Shown here: positions 6,269 through 13,368 of the stretch, one piece after another
Layout of the letters: every line of letters begins with the position of its first letter
How positions within the stretch are numbered: position 1 is the stretch's first letter
Assembly: GCA_034007295.1 (NCBI GenBank)
Contig: JAVERC010000061.1
Span: forward strand, 1 to 14,818
Direction: 5' to 3'
DNA from: JACKCP01 sp034007295
GTDB lineage: Bacteria; Desulfobacterota; Desulfobacteria; Desulfobacterales; JACKCP01
DNA: 14,818 nt
Position numbers and translations under genes: made by a program
Notes under the pieces: generated by a model
What the model saw: only the letters and a program-made list of their open reading frames with translations
Databases searched by the model: none
What the model was told of the DNA's origin: nothing

Positions 6269-7546
6269 TCAAGCCCTCCGCATTTCAACAACTTTACCAA
6301 CTGATTTAATGCCCTCACAATATTTAGCCCAGTCTGACATTAGAGGCCGACGTTCTTCGAGTAGTTCGTTCCTTGCATAAGCTGAACGGGTACTATCTGA
6401 ATTGACATGAGCAAGTGCAAGCTCTGACAATTCATCAGAGTAGTTTACATGACCGTATCGCTGTGGCTGTCTGCACCAGTCTTTGAATGTTGATCTAAAG
6501 CCATGAGGAACAATTAAACGGCCCGTTGTTTCATCTGTGTATGTTTTGCCCTTTTTATCAAGTTTCCTGATAACGTTATTTACTGCCATATCGCTTAATG
6601 CTCCGCCTCTTGGAGCTGTAAACAGATACTCACTCAACCTTGGAAGACCGGCTAACAGGTTTAATGCCTGCTCTGACAATGGTACCGTGTGAGATTTGCC
6701 GGCCTTCATTCTGTCCGCTGGAATAGTCCAGACTTTATTCTTGAAATCAATTTCACTCCATGTTGCAAGCCTTGCTTCACCTGACCGGCAAGCTGTCAAA
6801 ATGATAAACTCCAAAGCTCTTGCGGATATGCCCTGATAATCTCTCAGGTCTTTCAGGAATTGATTAATCAGCTCAGGTTTTAATGCTGGTAAATGTTTGT
6901 CCTGCTTCTTCTGCTTATTAATTTTTGGAAGTAACTGTTCTAAATTACCTTTCCATTCAGCCGGATTAAATCCACGCTCAACAAGGTTTGAAGCAATGGC
7001 ATAATCAAAAATTACCTCTAACCGCTGTCTTATCCTCTTCGCTGTTTCGTGTTTTTCTGTCCATATTGGCTCAAGTGCTTTGATGATATGGTTTGTTTCA
7101 ATGTCTTTGATATTCAAATCACCAATTATAGGGAATATGTATTTTTCAATTTGTGATATCCAATTTTTAATATGCTTTTGATTTGTAAGCTCAGGAATTA
7201 TTTTTGCTTTATGATATTGATAAGCAACCTCAGAAAACAAACTTATCTGCTCAGCTTTTGCTTTATATCTTTGTTTCACTAAATCCACGCCTTGACTTTG
7301 AAGTTTTAAAAGCTCTCTAACTTTTTCTCTGGCATCGCTTAATGAAAGATTAGGATAGCTCCCTAAGCCCCAAACATAAAATTTAGCTCCTCTTTTTATT
7401 CTAAACCTCCAACTTTTAGCCCCAGACTTAAAACACCTTATATATAAATACGGAACGCCACCAACGGCATAATCGGAATTATTTTGTCCGGGCTTTGGTT
7501 TTAAAGCTAATAATTGTTTATCTGTAATAGGGTTTTTTATTATCAT
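6269..7546 (-). CDS. int: Tyrosine recombinase (P4-type integrase with DUF4102 N-terminus)
   Basis: This 425-residue integrase should catalyse integration and excision at the tRNA-Ala att site. The N-terminal part (residues 1-95) is the DUF4102-type arm-binding domain, with the RIKRGAKFYVWGLGSYPNLSLSDAR pattern in its middle. A core-binding SAM-like domain follows (about 100-190), then the catalytic domain. The active-site set is visible: R254 in TACRSGEARL, a Lys near 281 in RMKAGKS, H348 and R351 in PHGFRSTF, H380 in LALAHV, and the nucleophile Y390 in SAYARNE. Length and domain order are normal for the family. The gene starts 165 bp from the tRNA 3' end and reads away from it. AAGG lies 8 nt before the ATG. 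Its upstream region overlaps the putative arm sites, so autoregulation is plausible. Confidence 0.95.
   Translation of the reverse strand: MIIKNPITDKQLLALKPKPGQNNSDYAVGGVPYLYIRCFKSGAKSWRFRIKRGAKFYVWGLGSYPNLSLSDAREKVRELLKLQSQGVDLVKQRYKAKAEQISLFSEVAYQYHKAKIIPELTNQKHIKNWISQIEKYIFPIIGDLNIKDIETNHIIKALEPIWTEKHETAKRIRQRLEVIFDYAIASNLVERGFNPAEWKGNLEQLLPKINKQKKQDKHLPALKPELINQFLKDLRDYQGISARALEFIILTACRSGEARLATWSEIDFKNKVWTIPADRMKAGKSHTVPLSEQALNLLAGLPRLSEYLFTAPRGGALSDMAVNNVIRKLDKKGKTYTDETTGRLIVPHGFRSTFKDWCRQPQRYGHVNYSDELSELALAHVNSDSTRSAYARNELLEERRPLMSDWAKYCEGIKSVGKVVEMRRA
6644..6655 (-). repeat. Inverted copy of dispersed motif (AAGACCGGCTAA)
   Basis: This is the exact reverse complement of TTAGCCGGTCTT found at 743-754 and 1518-1529. 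It lies inside the integrase coding sequence and is the only copy seen in this orientation. Confidence 0.4.
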
Positions 7547-7567
7547 AAATAGAACCTTTCTTTTTAA

Positions 7568-7590
7568 GGGTATCCATAAAGGTATCTAAA
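7568..7590 (+). repeat. Putative integrase arm-type sites, tRNA-proximal end
   Basis: GGGTATCCATAAA (7568-7580) and AAAGGTATCTAAA (7578-7590) place GGTATC words 12 bp apart, as in the distal pair at 645 and 657, and in the same orientation. They lie between the integrase start and the att core, about 120 bp inside it. Confidence 0.55.
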
Positions 7591-7710
7591 AAGATAAGAT
7601 ATAATGATATTTAATGCAACAAGAAGAAACAAAGATTTTCTAAAAAGTGCTTGAAATGGGTGTTTTTATTGGGTTTTTGATATTGTTTGAAATTGGACGC
7701 AACTATAGAA

Positions 7711-7724
7711 TGGTGGAGCCAAGG
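7711..7724. repeat. tRNA-proximal attachment site core
   Basis: TGGTGGAGCCAAGG overlaps the last 14 nt of the tRNA-Ala gene and repeats at 568-581. Because the core lies wholly within the tRNA 3' end, integration restores a complete tRNA. Confidence 0.85.
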
Positions 7725-7786
7725 GGGATCGAACCCCTGACCTCATGGCTGCCAGCCATGCGCTCTCCCAGCTGAGCTATGGCCCC
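7711..7786 (-). tRNA. tRNA-Ala (GGC anticodon)
   Basis: The minus strand folds into a full 76-nt cloverleaf. The acceptor stem GGGGCCA pairs with TGGCTCC and includes the G3:U70 pair that marks alanine tRNAs. The D arm is GCTC/GAGC. The anticodon arm is CATGG-CTGGCAG-CCATG with GGC at positions 34-36. The T arm is AGGGG-TTCGATC-CCCCT. The CCA end is encoded. It reads GCC and GCU codons and serves as the integration site of the neighbouring element. Confidence 0.97.
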
Positions 7787-7802
7787 GAAAGAAACAAAAT
7801 GA

Positions 7803-7831
7803 TGTTTATTCAATTATTAATATAAAGTCAA
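7803..7831 (-). promoter_or_regulatory. Possible tRNA-Ala promoter
   Basis: On the minus strand TTGACT (7831-7826) is followed after 17 bp by TAAACA (7808-7803), 16 nt before the mature tRNA 5' end. The -35 is near consensus; the -10 is poor. Confidence 0.35.
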
Positions 7832-7975
7832 TAAATTTTTTTATATAAACAAACCTTAATAATTTCTTTCAAGTATTCTTTGCATCTATAAAAAATGGTT
7901 TGAAAAAAATTGAAAATCATTTATTTTACGAAGGTTGACATTTAATATTCATTTAAAAATATTTAAGGGGAAAAT

Positions 7976-9877
7976 ATGCTTCAGTTTATTAGAAACAGAG
8001 CTTCAGGCTGGATTGTAAAATTTATTCTCTCGCTGATCATTGTTGTTTTTATTTTTTTCGGATGGGGAACCTATAAATCTGGAAAACTTAATCAGCTGGC
8101 AAGCGTAAATGGTGAAGTAATTACACCAGGAGAATACAGAACAGCCTATAATTATATTGTCAGTAGCATGAAAGAGCAATTTGGAGGCAGCTTTTCTCCT
8201 GAACTTATTGAAATGTTTCAGGTTGAAAAGCAGGCTTTAAACAGTCTTATTCAGGAAAAAATTATTATTCAGAAGGCAAATGAATATAATCTCATGGTCT
8301 CAGACAAGGAACTGGCAGATTTTATTTTCAGTCAAAATTATTTTTTAACCAATGGAAAATTTGATGAAAAAAAATACAAGCAGGTTTTAAGTGCAAACAG
8401 AATGTCTGTTGAAGAATTTGAGATGAATGTAAGAAAAGATCTTCTTAAGAGAAGAATGAGTTCTCTTGTTACAGGTGCAGTAAAAGTTACTGAAAAAGAA
8501 CTTGAAGCTTTTTATAATTATGTAAATAAAACTGCTGATATCAAATATGTTTCTTTTCTTCCTTCTGAGTATGACGATAAAAAAATTGAGGTTTCTGATG
8601 AAGAAATAAATGCCTATTACAATGAAAATAAGGAAAATTTTAAATCTGAAGAAAAGATCAAGGTAAGTTTTTTGAGATTTTCAGCTGATGATTTTAAAAA
8701 AGATATAGTGGTATCAGATAAAGAAATTGAATCTTATTATCATGAAAATATAAAAAATTATTCTTCTCCTGAAAAAGTTAAAGCAAGACATATCCTCATT
8801 AGAGTAGATCAGAACGCTGATGACAAGACAATAGAGGAAAAAAGAAATGAAATAGAAGATATCAGGCAAAAAATCATTTCAGGAAGTTCATTTGAGGAAA
8901 TGGCAAAAAAATATTCACAAGGGCCTTCTGCTCCACAAGGGGGAGATCTTGGAGAATTCGAAAAACATGATATGGTAAAATCTTTTTCTGATGCAGCTTT
9001 TTTTCTTGATGAAGGCAAAATAAGTGAACCTGTAAGAACCCAGTTTGGGTGGCATCTTGTTAAAGTAGAAAAAAAGATGCCTGCCTCTGTAAAAAAACTT
9101 GATGATGTAAAGGCACTTATTGAGAGTTTTCTTTTGACAAGAAAAGCAAAAATGGCTGCATATGACAGTGCTGACGCTGTTTATGCATCAACTCTTGGAG
9201 GCTCGTCTCTTAATGAAGAAGCAGAAGCAAGAGGGCTTATTCTTGAAAAAACAGATTATTTTACCAAACAAGGGCCGAAAACCGGAATTTCAGATGCAAA
9301 GGAATTTGCAAGAGAGGCTTTTTCATATGAGGCCGGAGAAACTTCAAGGATTTTGGAATTTGGAGAAAATATGTATATTCTTCAGGTAGATGAAAGAAAA
9401 CTGCCTGAAATTTTATCTCTTGAAGAAGTTAAAAAAGAAATAAAAGACAAACTACTTGAAGATAAAAAAGATAATAAGGCAAAAGAAGATGCAAATGCTT
9501 TTCTTGCAAAAGCACTCGAAGAAAAGTCTTTAGAAAAAGGAAAAGATGCTGCTTTTGCAAAAATAAAGCAAATAAAGGGAATTGTAAGACAGGGTGTTAT
9601 AAAAGAACTTGGATCTTTGCCTGAACTTCAGACAAAAATTTTTGAAACTGCTTCAAAAAAACAAACAATTTGTGAATCTGTTGTAAAAACTTCAAATGGT
9701 TATTTTGTGTTTTCTGTTTTAAATACAAATCTTCCTTCAAAAGAAAAATTTGAAGCAGAGAAAAATGAACTAAAAGAAAAAATGCTTGAAAGAAAGAAAA
9801 ACGAGTTTTTTTCCAAGTGGATAGAAGATTGTAGAAAAAATTCAGATATAAAAATTTCTCCAAAATTCAGCGGATAA
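7976..9877 (+). CDS. PpiD/SurA-like peptidyl-prolyl isomerase, membrane-anchored periplasmic chaperone
   Basis: This 633-residue protein has the PpiD architecture: a short cytoplasmic start, one membrane helix (about residues 12-31, WIVKFILSLIIVVFIFFGW), then a large periplasmic part. The segment at about 40-165 is a SurA_N-type chaperone domain, including VNGEVIT and the LIQEKIIIQKANEYNLMVSD run. One parvulin domain lies at about 268-367, with the ARHILI start, SFEEMAKKYSQGPSAPQGGDLGEF in its centre and FGWHLVKV at its end. The rest is a lysine/glutamate-rich, probably coiled C-terminal chaperone part. It should help outer-membrane and periplasmic proteins fold. AAGGGG precedes the ATG. It is divergent from the tRNA and ends at a strong terminator. 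Many parvulin-like domains of PpiD lack isomerase activity, so catalysis is not assured. Confidence 0.88.
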   Translation: MLQFIRNRASGWIVKFILSLIIVVFIFFGWGTYKSGKLNQLASVNGEVITPGEYRTAYNYIVSSMKEQFGGSFSPELIEMFQVEKQALNSLIQEKIIIQKANEYNLMVSDKELADFIFSQNYFLTNGKFDEKKYKQVLSANRMSVEEFEMNVRKDLLKRRMSSLVTGAVKVTEKELEAFYNYVNKTADIKYVSFLPSEYDDKKIEVSDEEINAYYNENKENFKSEEKIKVSFLRFSADDFKKDIVVSDKEIESYYHENIKNYSSPEKVKARHILIRVDQNADDKTIEEKRNEIEDIRQKIISGSSFEEMAKKYSQGPSAPQGGDLGEFEKHDMVKSFSDAAFFLDEGKISEPVRTQFGWHLVKVEKKMPASVKKLDDVKALIESFLLTRKAKMAAYDSADAVYASTLGGSSLNEEAEARGLILEKTDYFTKQGPKTGISDAKEFAREAFSYEAGETSRILEFGENMYILQVDERKLPEILSLEEVKKEIKDKLLEDKKDNKAKEDANAFLAKALEEKSLEKGKDAAFAKIKQIKGIVRQGVIKELGSLPELQTKIFETASKKQTICESVVKTSNGYFVFSVLNTNLPSKEKFEAEKNELKEKMLERKKNEFFSKWIEDCRKNSDIKISPKFSG

Positions 9878-9931
9878 ATTTTATTTGTTTTTTTACCAGT
9901 TTGTGCAGTTAAATTTCAAATTCATAACTGA

Positions 9932-9955
9932 TGAGCAGGCTTTTTTGCCTGCTCA
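9932..9955 (+). terminator. Intrinsic terminator after the ppiD-like gene
   Basis: TGAGCAGGC (9932-9940) and GCCTGCTCA (9947-9955) form a perfect 9-bp stem over a TTTTTT loop, followed by ATTTTAGTTTT. An upstream in-frame ATG of the next gene lies inside this hairpin and is therefore not the likely start. Confidence 0.85.
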
Positions 9956-9978
9956 ATTTTAGTTTTAAGGAGGAAAAA

Positions 9979-10551
9979 ATGAATGAAATTTTTAGCACCT
10001 CAGATAAAAAAATTCTTTTAAAATCTGCAAGAAAAGCAATTTCAAATAAACTTGAAAAAGAGCCTTTTGTTTTTAGTGATGAGCTCAAAAAAATTTCATA
10101 TAAAAGAGGAGTTTTTGTAACTTTAAAAAAAAATAAAAATTTAAGAGGGTGTATTGGAAATATTCTTCCTGAAAAAGAGCTTTTTAAGGGAGTTGTTGAT
10201 AATGCTTTAAATTCTGCTTTTCATGACCCAAGATTCAAACCTCTTAACTTAGATGAACTAAGTGAAATTGAAATTGAAATCAGTGTCTTGACTCTTCCTG
10301 AAAAAATTGAATATCAAGATATTAATGAACTTAAAACTAAAATTATTCCCTTTGAGCATGGTGTTATTCTGGATTTTGGCTATAGGCAGAGTACTTTTCT
10401 TCCTTCTGTATGGGATGAACTCCCGGATTATGAAATGTTTATGTCGCATCTTTCCATTAAAGCCGGGTTTAATCCTTTGGATTGGAAGAATTTAAAGCCT
10501 GGTGTTTTTGTATATAAAGCAGTTCATTTTAGTGAATCAGACTTGAGCTGA
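9979..10551 (+). CDS. AMMECR1-family protein (AmmeMemoRadiSam system protein A)
   Basis: This 190-residue protein belongs to the AMMECR1 family. The hallmark LRGCIG is at residues 55-60, after a GVFVTLKKNKN strand, and DPRFKPL with the ELSEIEIEISVL strand follows at about 83-105. The C-terminal half has the expected HGV-L-G-R-STFLP-VW-LP pattern and a late FNPLDWKNLKPGVFVYKAV strand. In bacteria this protein often travels with a Memo-like protein and a radical SAM enzyme; neither partner is in the window. The biochemical function is not firmly known. ATG 9979 has AAGGAGG at ideal spacing; a longer frame from 9931 would start inside the preceding terminator and is rejected. Size and conserved motifs are normal. 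Confidence 0.9.
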   Translation: MNEIFSTSDKKILLKSARKAISNKLEKEPFVFSDELKKISYKRGVFVTLKKNKNLRGCIGNILPEKELFKGVVDNALNSAFHDPRFKPLNLDELSEIEIEISVLTLPEKIEYQDINELKTKIIPFEHGVILDFGYRQSTFLPSVWDELPDYEMFMSHLSIKAGFNPLDWKNLKPGVFVYKAVHFSESDLS

Positions 10552-10556
10552 TCACT

Positions 10557-10588
10557 AATTAAACCCGGATTTTATGCCGGGTTTAATT
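10557..10588. terminator. Bidirectional terminator between convergent genes
   Basis: AATTAAACCCGG (10557-10568) pairs perfectly with CCGGGTTTAATT (10577-10588) over an 8-nt loop, a 12-bp stem. T-rich sequence follows on the plus strand, and the outer AATT serves as a tract on the minus strand. It sits between the convergent AMMECR1 and PhoU-like genes and can serve both. Confidence 0.85.
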
Positions 10589-10598
10589 TATTTTAATT

Positions 10599-11249
10599 TT
10601 AAAGACAGATAAGAGAGCTTGCAGTCCAGGCACAATCCCTTGTTTTTTCTCCAATGCAGCCAACCATATCCGCAAGAAAAACAAGATGGGTAAGTGAGGC
10701 CGGATTGGTTTCTGTTTCAAGTATTTTTCTTTTCATTCTTAATGATAAATTATAGGTTTTTTTGCTTTTTTCAATTATTTCATCAATTAGTTTTGCAGCT
10801 GATTCCTTTGCTTTTTTATTGTTAAATTTTTTTGATGCCTTGAAAAGCTCATTTGAAAGAAGGGTTAACCTTTCAATTGTTTCAGCAGCAGAATCTGCAA
10901 GAACAAAAAGTTCTGTCTCAATGGAGTCTGATGTTATGGGAGATTTTCTTGCAAGAATCCAGTCAAGCACAGAAGACATTTTTTCTGTTATCTGGATTTT
11001 GTATTGAAGATAAAGATAATACAGGGACGCTCCAGAGCCATTTGCAGAGTTTTGAAAGCAGACTGATTTTGAATAATTATCAATTTCAGTTTTACTTTTT
11101 GACATTTCATTCTGAAAATTTATTGCAAGTTCGTTTTTTCCCTCAAGTATGCATTCTATTGCCTGCTGAAAATTAATTGTAAATTCCTTAATCAGCTTAT
11201 CTTGAAAAATTAATTTTTCAAAATGATAATATTTGGTTAATATTTTCAT
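10599..11249 (-). CDS. PhoU-like / DUF47-type helical protein
   Basis: This 216-residue, all-helical protein has the size and helix pattern of the DUF47 (PhoU-like) family. The long amphipathic helices run from QAIECILEGKNELAINFQNEMSK to the C-terminal HLVFLADMVGCIGEKTRDCAWTASSL, which resembles the metal-binding closing helix of PhoU-like proteins. No membrane segment or signal peptide is present. Such proteins usually act beside phosphate permeases as regulators. Here the gene is divergent from a Na/Pi symporter, 224 bp apart, which agrees with a phosphate role. GGAGG precedes the ATG. Similarity is by pattern and context rather than by an invariant motif, so confidence is moderate. Confidence 0.6.
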   Translation of the reverse strand: MKILTKYYHFEKLIFQDKLIKEFTINFQQAIECILEGKNELAINFQNEMSKSKTEIDNYSKSVCFQNSANGSGASLYYLYLQYKIQITEKMSSVLDWILARKSPITSDSIETELFVLADSAAETIERLTLLSNELFKASKKFNNKKAKESAAKLIDEIIEKSKKTYNLSLRMKRKILETETNPASLTHLVFLADMVGCIGEKTRDCAWTASSLICL

Positions 11250-11473
11250 TAAACCTCCGTTAGATCAGTTATAAAGACCTGATAATAATATAGGTAAACT
11301 TTATTTATTCAATATAAATTTTTGAGCTGCGTATAAAGAACTCATGGCAAATAAGCCGTTTTATCTGTATTTATTATACAAATCTCTTAATTGACATTTG
11401 TTTTCTAATCGTTTATTGCCAAAGTAAAAAAAATGTTTGAATTAGATTAAAATTATATCAACAGGATACAGCA
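11250..11473. promoter_or_regulatory. Divergent intergenic region between PhoU-like and symporter genes
   Basis: The 224-bp gap must hold promoters for both genes. On the plus strand a perfect TTGACA (11391-11396) is followed after 17 bp by TATTGC (11414-11419), a plausible symporter promoter with a weak -10. AGGA (11463-11466) is the symporter ribosome binding site. No clear Pho box of the enterobacterial type was seen. Confidence 0.45.
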
Positions 11474-13123
11474 ATGGAAAATTTTCAGGTTTTGCCTTTC
11501 CTTTATGCAGTTGTTGGCGGACTAGGTCTTTTTTTGTACGGAATGAAGCTCATGTCAGACGGTCTTCAGAAATCGGCAGGCGACGGTCTGAGGAAAATCC
11601 TTGAAAAACTCACAAGCAACAGAATTATTGGAGCTTTTGTAGGTATAGTTATTACTTCCATAATTCAGAGCAGTTCTGCAACAACAGTTATGGTGGTAGG
11701 GTTTGTAAATGCCGGTCTTTTAAAGCTTACCCAGGCATTATCAGTAGTTCTTGGTGCAAATATCGGGACTACAATTACAGGGCAGATAATCGCATTTAAA
11801 ATTACTGAACTTGCACTTCCAGTCATTGGTATTGGTGTTTTTATGAGAATTTTTTTAAAGCATCCAAGGGTTCATTATTATGGTGAAGTTTTAATTGGCT
11901 TTGGGATGCTGTTCTTAGGACTTGATATAATGACAGATTCATTTGGTCCTTTAAAGTCAAGTCCTGGGTTTAAAGACCTTTTTGTAACCTTTTCAAAAAA
12001 TCCTGTTATGGCTGTTTTGGCAGGTGCAGTTCTTACTATGATAATTCAAAGCAGTTCCGCTACTCTTGGAATTACAATGGTTCTTGCTTTTAACGGCATC
12101 ATAGATTTTTATACAGCAGCAGCATTTGTTCTTGGAGAAAATATCGGCACAACAGTAACAGCAAATATTGCAGCAATAGGAACAAGCAGGGCAGCAAGAA
12201 GAGCTGCATTAGGACATTTTTTGTTCAATGTTATCGGCGTAATTTATATGCTTGTTTTGTTAAAATATATGATGGCCGCAGTAGATTATTTTACACCCGG
12301 CAATCCTGATTTAATAAATCCTGACAATACCAAGCCAAATATTTCAAGGCATATAGCAAATTTTCACACACTTTTTAATATTATAAATACCATTATTTTC
12401 CTTCCATTTATTAACAGGCTTGCAGATCTTTGCATTATTTTAATCCCTGGTAAAGAAAAGGGCCGCAGTGAAATAATTCTTGATGATAATCTTTTAAATA
12501 CTCCGGAAATGGCAATATCAAATGCAAGAAAAGAAGTTTCAAGAATGTCTGATTATGTTGTTGAAATGCTTGAACTTTCTAAAAAAGGTTTTTTTGAAAA
12601 AGATCTCAAATCCATAAGAAGGGTTTTTGAGCTGGAAAATTCTGTTGATCTAATGGAAAAAAATATTAGTGAATATCTTACCAAGCTTTTTCACAAGCCT
12701 ATAAGCGAATCAAACTCCCTTAGAATAAATACAATGATTCATGTTATTCATGATCTGGAAAAAGTAGGAGATTATGCAGAAAGTATAATAAAATATGCAG
12801 ATAAAATGATAAGGGAGAAAATCAGTTTTTCTGAAGATGCAAATGAAGAAGCTGGATACCTTTTTGATGTTGCAATACGTTTTGCAAAGCATGTTTTAGA
12901 TGTTTACAATAATGACAAGGATCCTGAAGAATTAAGCACTGCTGATGAAGATCTGATTGATGAACTTAAAATTAATTTAAAAAACAATCATCTTGGAAGA
13001 CTGAATCAGGGTATATGTACTGCTGAACATGGTATTTTGTATGTTGATCTTGTAAGCAAGCTTGAAAAAACCGGTGATAATATTTTTAATATTGCACAGG
13101 CTGTTCTTGGTAAATATAAGTAG
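11474..13123 (+). CDS. Na/Pi symporter (NptA-like) with C-terminal PhoU domain
   Basis: This 549-residue inner-membrane protein should import phosphate with sodium. The membrane part has the two inverted Na/Pi cotransporter repeats. Each contains a QSSSAT motif (residues 65-70 and 192-197) followed by G-NIGTT (GANIGTT at 94-100, GENIGTT at 221-227). Both repeats are intact, and further membrane helices follow to about residue 320. The cytoplasmic C-terminal part (about 335-549) is a PhoU-type helical domain with DLEKVGDYAESI and KLEKTGDNIFNIAQ, the conserved acidic metal-binding helices. The separate divergent PhoU-like gene suggests a shared phosphate-handling locus. The start has AGGA 7 nt upstream. 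The length is normal for the fused form. The stop codon lies in a long hairpin. Confidence 0.93.
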   Translation: MENFQVLPFLYAVVGGLGLFLYGMKLMSDGLQKSAGDGLRKILEKLTSNRIIGAFVGIVITSIIQSSSATTVMVVGFVNAGLLKLTQALSVVLGANIGTTITGQIIAFKITELALPVIGIGVFMRIFLKHPRVHYYGEVLIGFGMLFLGLDIMTDSFGPLKSSPGFKDLFVTFSKNPVMAVLAGAVLTMIIQSSSATLGITMVLAFNGIIDFYTAAAFVLGENIGTTVTANIAAIGTSRAARRAALGHFLFNVIGVIYMLVLLKYMMAAVDYFTPGNPDLINPDNTKPNISRHIANFHTLFNIINTIIFLPFINRLADLCIILIPGKEKGRSEIILDDNLLNTPEMAISNARKEVSRMSDYVVEMLELSKKGFFEKDLKSIRRVFELENSVDLMEKNISEYLTKLFHKPISESNSLRINTMIHVIHDLEKVGDYAESIIKYADKMIREKISFSEDANEEAGYLFDVAIRFAKHVLDVYNNDKDPEELSTADEDLIDELKINLKNNHLGRLNQGICTAEHGILYVDLVSKLEKTGDNIFNIAQAVLGKYK

Positions 13124-13160
13124 CTGCTGAACGAAAACGGCTGTTTTTCTTCAGCAGCTA
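13121..13160 (+). terminator. Long hairpin starting at the symporter stop codon
   Basis: TAGCTGCTGAACGAAAAC (13121-13138) folds back on 13143-13160 with a GGCT tetraloop: 18 base pairs including one G:U and one C:C mismatch. The stem begins with the TAG stop itself. No T-run follows directly; a second hairpin and a TTTTTT tract come just after. It may be a 3'-end stabiliser or a dispersed palindromic repeat rather than a simple terminator. Confidence 0.6.
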
Positions 13161-13162
13161 AG

Positions 13163-13190
13163 TTCGTTGGTGAACGAAAACGGCCTTTTT
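13163..13190 (+). terminator. Second hairpin with T-tract after the symporter gene
   Basis: TTCGTT (13163-13168) pairs with AACGAA (13173-13178) over GGTG. AACGGCC and then TTTTTT (13185-13190) follow. The repeat GAACGAAAACGGC occurs here (13172-13184) and in the previous hairpin (13129-13141). Confidence 0.45.
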
Positions 13191-13368
13191 TGTCCATTTC
13201 TGCGTCAGAATCAAAATTTAATCCTCAAAATACTAAATGTATTCCTGCGGTTAAATTTTTCATCTTCCTTGAACTGAACAAAAAATTATCGTTTTCGGCC
13301 AATCACTAAGTTAGATAAAATCACTATTTAGGGATTAAATTTTTAATATTTATTTCAGGGAACAAAAA
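13191..13368. other. Gene-free gap between convergent genes
   Basis: No coding frame is supported. AAAATTTAATCC (13213-13224) and GGATTAAATTTT (13332-13343) are exact inverted copies about 107 bp apart. No clear terminator for the pqiB-like gene was recognised. Confidence 0.4.

Larger units (their letters stand above)
568..7724 (-). mobile_element. Integrated element in tRNA-Ala(GGC), P4-satellite-like
   Basis: A roughly 7.15-kb element lies between two copies of TGGTGGAGCCAAGG, one forming the tRNA-Ala 3' end (7711-7724) and one at 568-581. Its genes all face away from the tRNA on the minus strand: integrase, orf226, AlpA-like HTH, primase-polymerase/helicase, orf102. The set int, AlpA-type activator, primase-helicase and iteron origin is the replication and integration core known from P4-type satellites and related islands. 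No capsid, terminase, relaxase or conjugation gene is visible, so mobility would need a helper phage or another carrier. Whether it is a true phage satellite is inference. The integration itself is well supported by the att repeat and the neighbouring integrase. Confidence 0.85.

Noticed and set aside
568..7724. Ordinary deleted prophage
   Set aside because: No phage structural, lysis or terminase gene or fragment is visible, and the int-alpA-primase-origin set is compact and apparently intact; a long-decayed prophage would show broken frames.
7935..7963. TTGACA-17-AATATT as the ppiD promoter
   Set aside because: The -10 would overlap the ribosome binding site and leave almost no leader, so the match is probably chance in AT-rich DNA.
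9931..9978. Longer N-terminus for the AMMECR1-family gene
   Set aside because: The start lies inside the preceding terminator hairpin; ATG 9979 has an ideal AAGGAGG.
10762..11176. Plus-strand open frames across the PhoU-like gene
   Set aside because: They are shadows on the opposite strand, without ribosome binding sites or family resemblance.
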